A DNA stretch of 64,000 bases from Eucommia ulmoides (lineage: Eukaryota > Streptophyta > Magnoliopsida > Garryales > Eucommiaceae), in NCBI GenBank assembly GCA_016647705.1, contig CM028338.1, forward strand, positions 9,671,240-9,735,239. Direction: 5' to 3'. The number at the start of each line of letters is the position of its first letter. Position 1 is the stretch's first letter. The notes under the pieces are model-generated. The model was not told where the DNA came from and searched no databases. It worked only from the letters and a program-made list of their open reading frames with translations. Position numbers and translations under genes: made by a program. Positions 55,649 to 64,000 of this stretch are shown here, piece after piece.

Positions 55649-56530
55649 ATTAGTACCTGATTTGGTTTTAGCTCAATTGGCTTAACATCCTAACTAAATA
55701 CGATCACATGGAGTGCACCAAAGAAAATATTGTATGTGGATCTTTTGTTTGCCTTAATATCTTATGTGAGCCTCCTGTTTATACTAATGATGTATGTGAA
55801 CCTCTTGCTTATCCTAATATTCAAAATAAATATCGTATTTGTTCAAATAATCAAGGATCTGTTAGTGAGAAAGATAACGATAGTGATAATGAGGCTACTG
55901 ATAAGGCTATTGAGGTGTTAATTTCTCTCACATATATTTTTGGTAAAAAAAATTTGAAATTTGGGCAGAAAATTGCTATTCTTGAAAATAAAAAATTCAA
56001 CACCACTGAATCTCATAAAAAGAAGAATTTAGAAAATTATTTTGAAACTTCTGAATTTTTAAATGCTCTATCAAAAATTGGTAAGCTTCTTGAAAGGGTT
56101 GACTCTATTGAAGAGGCAAATTCATTTTTGAAAATTAATGTTTCAAACTATCAGCACGATGATTTTTTTTTTTTAAAAAAAAAAAGAATATTAAAACTTT
56201 ACACGAGACTTTAAATATTGAATTAGAGAATGCAAGAGGTGAATTTGATAGAACTCATTTAAAAGTTCATTATGTTAAAAATGATTGTCGGATTCTTAAG
56301 AATGGTCTTGAATTTATGCACAAGAAGATTTTTGGTCTTCAGGTGAAAGTTAGTTCATTATAATAGTCACTTGAAAAGATGAAAAAAGAGTTTAATGAGA
56401 TAGTGGATAAATTTAATAATATTGAGAAAACTAAAGTCGATGAAAAACCAGTAGTCCCTAAAACAGTTTCTCAATATTAGTATCATTATTACGCTCATGT
56501 ATGAAAAGTTGATTATCTTAAGAAACCTGT
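55649..56530 (+). pseudogene. Gag-like frame after LTR S5, first part
   Basis: No PBS better than a loose iMet match (TTAGTACCTGATT at 55650) follows the LTR. An open frame from 55708 gives MECTKENIVCGSF..., an acidic stretch SEKDNDSDNEATDKAIEVL, and helical sequence FLNALSKIGKLLERVDS. After a frameshift in a T/A run (56162-56183) come LNIELENARGEFDRTHLK and EKMKKEFNEIVDKFNNIEK, clearly coiled-coil. It ends at the element B target site in VDYLKKP. Acidic then coiled-coil gag with a single knuckle is like SIRE-type copia gag, but I am not sure. The knuckle is at 61500. Confidence 0.55.
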
Positions 56531-58084
56531 TGTACGGCGAGCACTTGTTACACGCTCGCGTATTGACTACTCACAAGTGTACGAGGTTAAAATTTTAGTA
56601 TAGTGTGATCGTTAAGATCGGGTATCGTATCCACAGGGATTGGTTGTCGTTATTATCGAGTACCGTAATTGTCATGACTTAACTTTATCTCGGCTAAAAA
56701 CAAATATATTTAATTAATTAATACTAATACTAATATAACCTAATTTAATCTATAATAATTATACTAATATGAGATAGTTAGGGGATGGATTATCTAGGGA
56801 TTAACTTTATTTACTTAAACGCGTTTGATTTCGTTTAGTTTACAATAATGGTGTTCGACCTATTCGATAATCTCAACTCGTAAACTCCCCCGCCACCTCT
56901 CCCGAGTATAAGACGAGGTATATAATGCTACTTCATGTCAACGAAGAAGTCTCCCTCAACGTCCTAACGACCCTAGGTCATATAAGTCTTGCCCCAACGT
57001 TATTGATTGCACATAATCCAACTCCCGACCGGGTCATTGGATCGTCGCGTTTTGTTTACCCTATCGACAATCTCAGTTCTAAAACTTCATCACCACCTCT
57101 CCTAAGTGTAAGATATGGGAATACATGACTTCGAGTCAACAAAGAAGTCTACCTCAACATCTTAACAACCCTAGGTCACGTGAGTCTTGCCTCAACATCA
57201 TCGATTGGCATTATGTTTACCTTAGTCCAAATCCGAGGTTACCTCTCTCGAGTGTTAAACCCCGTATTCCCGATATATCTATCTAAGAATAATAAACATA
57301 ACAATATGATAAACACAATCAAACTACGAAGAACAATCATCAAAGAAACACAACTCAACCAAAACTACGTTTTCATAAATAATATTAATCTCATGTATAA
57401 TCCATGTTTAACTCATGGTCATAATCGTTTATACAATTAAAATCAAGCTAAACATGCTCAAACAACTATTGAAGATAAGAAATAAAAGAAGAAACGGATG
57501 AACTTAGCTGATATCCGAAGATTAGCCGCTAAAACCGTTCACCGATCGATTCTCCTTCTTTGCGTGGTAATCTTCTCCTTCAGAATTGTTTCAGCACTCT
57601 CCATACTTTCTCTATATTCTAAACTAAGACCTAAGGGCTCTAATGGATGGAACTTTTCAAAGAAGATGGGAGGAGAGGGGTTTAAATAGGCAAAATATCT
57701 AAAATAAATATCTAAATATGTGCAGAGGTTACCGCCGCGGTAGTGAGTAGGTCGGTTAGTTGACATCCTACATTTTTACCGCCGCGACGGTGGACGTTCA
57801 ACAAGATAAATCATTCTCTGCATTTTCACTGCCGCGGTGGAGGTCTGGACGCCGCGGCGGTGGGCTTCTTTCAGAATATTGTTCCCTTGCTCGTTTTTCC
57901 ACCGTTCTTCGACCGTTTTTGGTTCGATCTCATCGTCTATGCTCTAGTTTCCTATCTTTTTGCCCCACACACCTGATTTTATAAAAAGTATAAAAACTAA
58001 TTAAAACATAATAAAACAAATATAAAAACTACTCTAAAACTAACAAAATTAGTTTGGAAATATGTAGGTAGATCACACCTATCA
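56531..58084 (-). repeat. Element B 3' LTR (1554 bp)
   Basis: It carries CCGCGG-centred palindromes ACCGCCGCGG (57731), ACCGCCGCGACGGTGG (57778) and GCCGCGGCGGTGGG (57851). No CCTAGG copy was seen in this LTR. It is collinear with 59990-61491. Confidence 0.9.
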
Positions 58085-58097
58085 AATATCCTCAAAC
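58085..58097 (-). other. Polypurine tract of element B
   Basis: The minus strand reads GTTTGAGGATATT immediately before the 3' LTR start TGATAGG. Confidence 0.65.
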
Positions 58098-59966
58098 TTG
58101 GAATTTTGCTAGTTCTCGAGCAAAACACACATGTGAAAATAAAAGACACAACTAAATTAAATAACAAAAAACCTAAAACAATCTAAACATAACGACATGC
58201 GAGTTTTAAATTCTAACGACCTAGTTATTTTTCCCTCAACAACCGCCAATCATTTCGAGTTCAAGCGGTAAAACACATCATGTGTTGTTCTAAAATTTTG
58301 ACATGCAATAATGTTGAATGCTATTCTAGATCTTGTAAACGTGTCAGTGTGAGACTCAATAATATAATTATCCAAGACCGGATTGGATTATCCACCAACG
58401 AAACTCATAACTTAGACCGTAAAGGACTAGGATATCCATATGCCTGATTGGGGTCCACTCTCCACTAATGTAGGCTTGAAAGTTCATAAAGATCATTAGG
58501 TCTTGGTTCGATTATGGAATATTTGGCCAAGGGTAATTTGGAATAGAAAATGGGTTAACTTCGTTAACTTAACGTTACCCAACGCTCAACACTTAACACA
58601 TTCACTCTCGTACCCCATAGATAAATTGGAAAATAATCTCGAACAAACGTTTAAGATCGACGTACTCACTTGCCAAAAGAAACGTAATTTTTTTTTTTTT
58701 AACTTACCATACCCCCAAACTTATTCAATTAGTATGATTTCACGGGTGTGGTTAAAATGACAAGTAAATACTCGAATACCAAACCAATCTGAAGTTCGCC
58801 CTAAACCCAACCACTCACATCAAGTAGCATTTGTAACTGCTAACTTGATTCACTCAAATGTGCCTTTAAATCCAGCGATATACATTTGGAAAAAGATCAA
58901 CTAACCAGGGTATTTGTTCATTTATTCAGAATTAAAATGTCATTTTAGGCTTCGACAGGGTAACGAGGGATAAACATGTTACAAGGTAGACTTCAAAAGG
59001 CTCAAGCACAAAAAGAATGCCTAAATCACGTCTCCTGAACTACCACGCCTAGGATTTCACCTCAAGCTTCTCCTCAATTAGGTTCTATAATCCTTAATTG
59101 TCATGAATTTGGATAATCGATAATTTGCCTCAAATCATATGAATAGAAATACATTGAGTCCATGTGCCCGTGCAAATTAGGATCTACAATAATTTTTATC
59201 AAAACGCATTATCAAGCACACAGAACACACATGCATGGGTATTACCCTTGACTTCGAAAACAACAAGGGGGTAATATCATCATTGGGTAATGGACCAGAT
59301 GAACACAAAACTCAGCATGAAAACAACAACACAAAAAAATAAACACATTCTAACCTAAACACACATGCACACGGTAAAACAATGACACATTTACTAACAA
59401 TACTAAATACTACACATCACTTTCGAACTTAAAACGGAAAGTGTTCTCAGCAGTCCCAATCATCAATCTCAACATATAAAATTAAAGTATGTTGACGAAG
59501 GGGGTTTAGAACACGTACCTAGGAGGCGAACGAATCTCGCCTCCGAATAAATTCGGCTATGACGGATTTAATTTATTTTTGACCTTGGGTTGCTTCCCAA
59601 GAAGCGCGTGGTTTAATGTCCTCACCCGACATTTTCAGAACACCCTCAAGCTTGGTGAGATTTTGCTTTGTTCGACTCGATCTTTCAATGACACGCCTCA
59701 CCAGCTTATGTGCGTGGCCATGCACAATAAAACGGCTTGGAATCCTGTCAAAATGAATGAATCAATACCTGTTAATCTAACATCTCTAGGCACCCTGCAT
59801 AAGAAATAAAAACAAAACTGCAAACAAAAATTATATACAAAAGAAATGCCTAAAGTAAAATTAGGTCATTTACTCACAATATCAACAATAACTCTATCTA
59901 ATCCCTGAAAACGGCGTCAAAAAATTGGTGGCGATTGCCAAAAACTGCATATGACAAACAACTAAT
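58098..59966 (-). other. Element B internal region, no gag or pol
   Basis: Homologous to 1697-3718 of element A. No retroviral motif is seen. A second primer-site-like block (minus TGACGCCGTTTTCAGGGATTAG) lies at 59893-59915, about 65 bp inside the proper site, echoing the duplicate in element A. A 76-codon frame at 59579-59809, antisense to the element, resembles the 64-codon frame at 3240-3434. Confidence 0.65.
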
Positions 59967-59983
59967 CCCCGACAATGGCACCA
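59967..59983 (-). other. Primer-binding site of element B, tRNA-Asp type
   Basis: The minus strand reads TGGTGCCATTGTCGGGG. It differs from TGGCGCCGTTGCCGGGG at three positions, all C-to-T or G-to-A. Located 6 bases after the LTR end. Confidence 0.8.
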
Positions 59984-59989
59984 AAAACT

Positions 59990-61491
59990 TGTACGGCGAG
60001 CGCTTGTTACGCGCTCGAGTATTAACTACTCGCAAGTGTATGTGGTCAAAGTTTTAGTATAGTGTGATCGTTAAGATCGGGTATTGTATTCACAGGGATT
60101 GGTTGTCGTTATTATCGAGTACCGTAATTGTCATGACCTAACTTTTTCTCAGCTAAAAACAAATGTATTTAATTAATTAATACTAATACTAATATAACCT
60201 AATTTAATCTATACTAATACGAGATAGTTAGGGGATGGATTATCTAGGGATTAACTTTATTTACTTAAACGTGTTTAATTTCGTTTAGTTTACAATAATG
60301 TTGTTCAACCTATTCGACAATCTCAGTTCGTAAATTCTCCCGCCACCTCTCCCGAGTGTAAAACAAAGGATATAATGCAACTTCATGTCAACGAAAAAGT
60401 CTCCCTCAATGTCTTAATGACCCTAGGTCACATGATTCTCACCCCCAACGTCATTGATTGCATACAATCTAACTCCCGACCGGGTCATTGGATCGTCACG
60501 TTGTGTTTACCCTATCGACAATCTCAGTTCTAAAACTCCACTGCCACCTCTCTTGAGTGTAAGATGGGGGAATACATGACTTCGAGTCAATGAAGAAGTC
60601 CACCTCAACGTCTTAACGACCCTAGGTCACATAAGTCTTGCCCCAACGTCATCGATTGGCGTTATGTTTACCTTAGTCCAAATTCGAGGTTACCTTTCTC
60701 AAGTGTTAAACCCCGTATTCTTGATATATCTATCTAAGTATAATAAACATAATGATACGATAAACACAATCAAACTACAAAGAACAATCATCAAAGAAAT
60801 ACAACTCAACCAAAACTACGTTTCCATAAATAATATTAATCCCATATATAATCCATGTTTAACTCGTGATCATAATTGTTTATACAATTAAAATCGAGTT
60901 AAACATGCTCAAACAACTATTGAAGATAAGAAATAAAAGAAGAAATAAATAAACTTAGCCGATACCCGAAGATTAGCTGTTAAAACCGTTCACCGATCGA
61001 TTCTCCTTCTCCACGTGGTAATCTTCTCCTTCAGAATTGTTTGAGCACTCCCCATACTCTCTCTATGTTCTAAACTAAGCCCTAAGGGCTCTAATGGCCA
61101 GAACTTTTCAAAGGAGAGGGGAGAAGAGGGGTTTAAATATGCAAAATATCTAAAATAAATATCTAAATTTGTGCAGAGGTCACCGCCGCGGCGGTGAGTA
61201 GGTCGGTTAGTTGATCGCCTAGGCGGTGAAGACAACATTGGACTTGGTTGACATCTTGCATTTTTACCGCCGTGACGGTGGGCTTCTTTTAGAATATTGC
61301 TCCCTTGCTCGTTTTTCCACCATTCTTGGTTCGATCTCATCGTTTAAATTCTAGTTTCCTATATTTTTGCCCCACACACCTAATTTTATAAAAAGTATAA
61401 AAACTAATTAAAACATAATAAAATAAATATAAAAACTATTCTAAAACTAACAAAATCGGTTTGAAAATATATAGGTAGATCACACCTATCA
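59990..61491 (-). repeat. Element B 5' LTR (1502 bp), mixed palindromes
   Basis: It contains ACCGCCGCGGCGGT (61182-61195), CGCCTAGGCGGTG (61216-61228) and ACCGCCGTGACGGTGG (61266-61281). Both palindrome types therefore coexist in one LTR. The segment with CGCCTAGGCGGTG is absent from the other LTR of the element. Confidence 0.9.
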
Positions 61492-61496
61492 CCTGC

Positions 61497-62050
61497 TAAT
61501 AATTTTAGATCTTATTATTGTGAAACAATTGGTCATCTTGAGAAATGGTGTTATCTATTACATGGTTACCTAGTTGGATCCAGAAATATCTAGATACCTA
61601 GAAAAGAAAACTTTCATGAGGTATGAATGGTGGATTTATCAGACCTAAAAAAATAAATAGAAATTATATGCAAAGGAGAGATCCTAGATTTATTGAACCG
61701 ATAAGGACAAAACAATATGATATGCAAAGATTTAACGGAAACATCAAAAAGCTACCATTTTAGTATAAGAGACAATTCAATGATTATTACCAAAGAAAAG
61801 TACAGAACCAAAATCAAAAGAAGACAACGTGCGAAATCATTGTCGATCAAAACAAGTCAAAGCAATTCCAAGTATCCTATAAAAGCAAGAAGATCGTTAT
61901 GGACAATATTCAAAAGAAAGTTTTCATATATAAGGCAAGCATTATAAAGGTGAATTAAGCAAATGATAAACCAATTGATTCAAATGAAGTCAAGACTAGC
62001 ATTGAAAATCAATTTAAGGTACACACACCTACTGCTTCCAAAGACGAACT
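61497..62050 (+). pseudogene. Gag-like frame, zinc-knuckle part
   Basis: It resumes after element B with NNFRSYYCETIGHLEKWCYLLHG, a CCHC-like knuckle in which the first Cys is replaced. Gag-type basic sequence with several stops follows. An open frame at 61717-61947 (KRRQRAKSLSIKTSQSNSK...) is basic but unrecognised. No protease, RT or integrase follows before 62684, so the pol region is missing or lies outside. Confidence 0.5.
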
Positions 62051-62683
62051 AGGTATGTCGAATTTTCTAAAATATAAATATGTTAACTTTGTTAGGGAGA
62101 CCAATGTTTCGCATTTTCCAAATAATTAATTTAATTAGTGTGTGCGTGTTAAATTTAAAGTTTTAAAATGTTTTTTTTTTTAATATGTATTTATGTGGAT
62201 TAAAAAGATTTTTTAAATAAATATTTATGTAGATCAAAATGAGAAATAAATGAGGAATAAGCAAATCAAATAATAGGAACCTAAAGGATTTAGTCGACCG
62301 ACTTAAGTATAGTTCAACCAAAAATAGGTGGTGAAATGGGTCCAATTTTTGGAAAAATCAATTGGTTTACCGACCCCATTCGGTCTTAAAACCTCTTGAA
62401 GCCCTTTTCTTGTTTTGTCTTAAAAACTTTCCATCCCTCTACAAACCCATCTTCTAAATCCAAAAACCTTCAGCTAAACACTTGAATCTCTACACATTTG
62501 GGATTGGATCGGAGTTTTTAAAGGAAGATCTTGCGATATCAAGTCATTCAAGAGTATTTTATCCATCAAGTAAGATCTATTTCCTCTTTTCGTGTTTCAA
62601 TTGGTTATATTTAGCAAAGGAGGCTTGGTTTCTATTGATTCGGTGTTAAGAACATACATTATGTTTGTGGTTATACTTTTAAA
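62051..62683 (+). other. Unassigned A/T-rich stretch before the last frame
   Basis: It contains one GTCGACCGAC word (62292), like those in the S1-S4 LTRs, and CCGACCCCATTCGG (62374). No coding motif. A leader or intron of the following frame is possible. A new element may begin near 62131 (TGTGTGCGTGTTAAATTT). Confidence 0.35.
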
Positions 62684-63934
62684 TTGGATATTATGGATAT
62701 TAAGCTAACCACGAAAAAGAAAAACTCTAAGAAACCCGATTTCAACGCTACGCTATTTTTTAGAAAAGAACATAAGAAAAAATATAATGATGAAACGGTT
62801 CATCGTAGAGTTGTGTATGCCAAGGCAGTGGATTTTCGCAAATCTGAGGAACAACCATTTATATATCGAGGAAACTCTTAATGGATTGGGTTGGACTTAT
62901 TTTCTGTCACAAAATATCCATCGTTACCTCATTGGGTTAAGATGTTTTACACTAACCTAACAATTGAAGATAACTTTATTTCTTCATTTGTTAATGGTGT
63001 AGACATGAATTTGTTAATTAATGAGTTTGCTGAAATACTGAAAAATTATAGAAGAAATATTTATCCAGTAAACAATTCCCTTTAGCTTGCTCAAAACTTC
63101 AGTGCTAATCAAGTTCAAAGGGATTTGAATCTTGTCGGTAGTAAAATTGGGACTTTGAGTTTAGAAAATAGGATTTTTCACTCTATAATTACTTATTTCA
63201 TGGTTCCCAGAGGAAGAAGTCATGCCATTGTTACTGATTTTGACCTTTATTTGCTATCGGCTATCGTAGAAGGGAAAAATATCAATCTTGCTTATATTAT
63301 GTTTGAACATATCAAATATCAATTAGGAGTATCTTCTCGAGTCCTACCTTATGGTGATGTCCTTCAGAGTGTCTTTGAATATTGTGAGGTTCCTACTGAT
63401 CCAGATGGCACAGTTTATATTATGTCAAGTCCATCATACTTGAATGTGAATAACATTATTTTAATGAGATATGAACTCGTAGGGAATATATGGGTGAGAA
63501 ACATAAGAGAAGAAAGAGAAATAAGTGATGAGAGAAATGAAGAAGAAGTAGGATTCAAAAGTTTGAATCAGAGAATAGATCAATTTCAAAACCAGTTTGA
63601 CAATTTTTAGAAGTATATTGAAGTGGTAGATTGGCGGCTTGACGGGATGACTGACAGATTGAGTGGACTTTCAAATGATGTTGGAAGAATGTCTGTTTCA
63701 ATGGATGCAAGGTTTGGAAGATTGGAGAACTCCATGGAATAAATTTACGGGATGATTCAGAATCTACAACCATATGGAGGCCATATGCCAACCGAAACGT
63801 CTGGTCTGTCCAGTTCATATTATGAGATGATGCCTCTAAGCATCAGTGGACAACCAAGTGGTTACTATCAGCATCGTCCTCCTACCAGCTCACATGGCCC
63901 GTACTATCCTTTCACTAATTCCGATCCTCATTAG
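62684..63934 (+). pseudogene. Putative plant transposon protein domain frame, four nonsense codons
   Basis: One reading frame runs from ATG 62684 to TAG 63934 (416 codons), broken only by stops at 62879, 63083, 63608 and about 63740. All four fit a Gln codon changed by C-to-T. The N-terminus is lysine-rich (LTTKKKNSKKPD). The middle holds YAKAVDFRKSEEQPF, LPHWVKMFYTNL, VNGVDMN, FHSIITYFMVPRGRSHAIVTDFDLYLLSAIVEG and LPYGDVLQSVFEYCEVP. This is the pattern of the domain annotated as putative plant transposon protein, often found in Athila-like and other plant retroelements, of unknown function. The C-terminus is coiled-coil (SLNQRIDQFQNQF, DRLSGLSNDVGRMS), then Ser/Pro/Tyr-rich. No frameshift was found. 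Confidence 0.65.
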
Positions 63935-64000
63935 CATTCTTTCTTGGTTTGTAATATTATTCGGACAAGTTTCATTACTTATTTTGGTTTGTAATAGTAA

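Larger units (their letters stand above)
56531..61491 (-). mobile_element. Element B: complete non-autonomous Athila-like LTR retrotransposon
   Basis: On the minus strand: 5' LTR (61491-59990), tRNA-Asp primer site (59983-59967), 1.9 kb without coding domains, purine tract (58097-58085) and 3' LTR (58084-56531). The total is 4961 bp. CCTGT (56526-56530) and CCTGC (61492-61496) flank it, differing at one base. It interrupts the gag-like frame between VDYLKKP and the zinc knuckle. Both LTRs begin TGATAGGTGTGATC and end CTCGCCGTACA. It is the intact relative of element A and lacks gag and pol, so it depends on an autonomous partner not seen here. Confidence 0.88.

Noticed and set aside
55708..56214. 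Acidic/coiled-coil frame as a possible host gene
   Set aside because: It follows an LTR, continues past a frameshift, and its frame leads across element B to a zinc-knuckle-like motif. A retroelement gag is the simpler reading.

Overview
This window is plant nuclear DNA, most likely from a flowering eudicot. It is AT-rich and saturated with plant-type LTR retrotransposons of the copia (Tork-like and a second lineage), Ty3/gypsy (Tekay-like chromovirus) and Athila-like types. It also holds a gag-only terminal-repeat element, a Helitron, a Harbinger-like element and a MULE-like gene-capturing element. The only host-gene sequence I can recognise is three fragments, all broken: a JINGUBANG-like WD40 gene, the N-terminus of the spliceosome factor STIPL1/TFIP11, and exons resembling a DEAH-box splicing helicase. 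I see no intact host gene, tRNA, rRNA or CRISPR array. The species cannot be fixed from the sequence alone.

Layout. 1-6487: a non-autonomous Athila-like element (minus strand, tRNA-Asp primer site) between LTR fragments of the same family in the opposite orientation; the left end forms a ~390-bp-arm inverted repeat. 6501-6905: the 3' end of a small-LTR copia element. 7132-14755: a WD40 gene (minus) cut in two by a Tork-like copia element (7548-14611), whose own 3' LTR was hit by a 2.1-kb solo LTR. 16112-17390: a Pack-MULE-like element carrying the STIPL1 fragment. 17640-18330: degenerate telomere-like and other tandem repeats.

18765-64000 is one nested stack. An outer LTR (S5) contains a related LTR (S4). 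S4 contains three things. The first is a related solo LTR (S1) that itself holds two more (S2, S3). The second is a 3.2-kb Helitron. The third is a minus-strand copia element of about 24 kb including its insertions. That copia element holds an LTR-like insertion, a Harbinger-like element, a Tekay-like gypsy element and a solo LTR; the gypsy element's 5' LTR holds a 6.0-kb gag-only element. Most of these junctions carry a 5-bp target duplication that I could read on both sides. Past S5, a gag-like frame is split by a second Athila-like element (56531-61491), and a 416-codon frame of the putative plant transposon protein type with four nonsense codons runs almost to the right edge.

How it fits together: there is no operon logic here. 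The DNA records successive insertions, LTR-LTR recombination to solo LTRs, and C-to-T decay of coding regions. Autonomous families (copia, Tekay) and non-autonomous families (the two Athila-like elements, the gag-only element) coexist. The most unusual sequence property is that two unrelated LTR families each carry a cluster of short palindromes at a fixed place in the LTR, with the palindrome itself changing between copies (CCTAGG, CCGCGG; GTCGAC, GTCAAC, GTTAAC).
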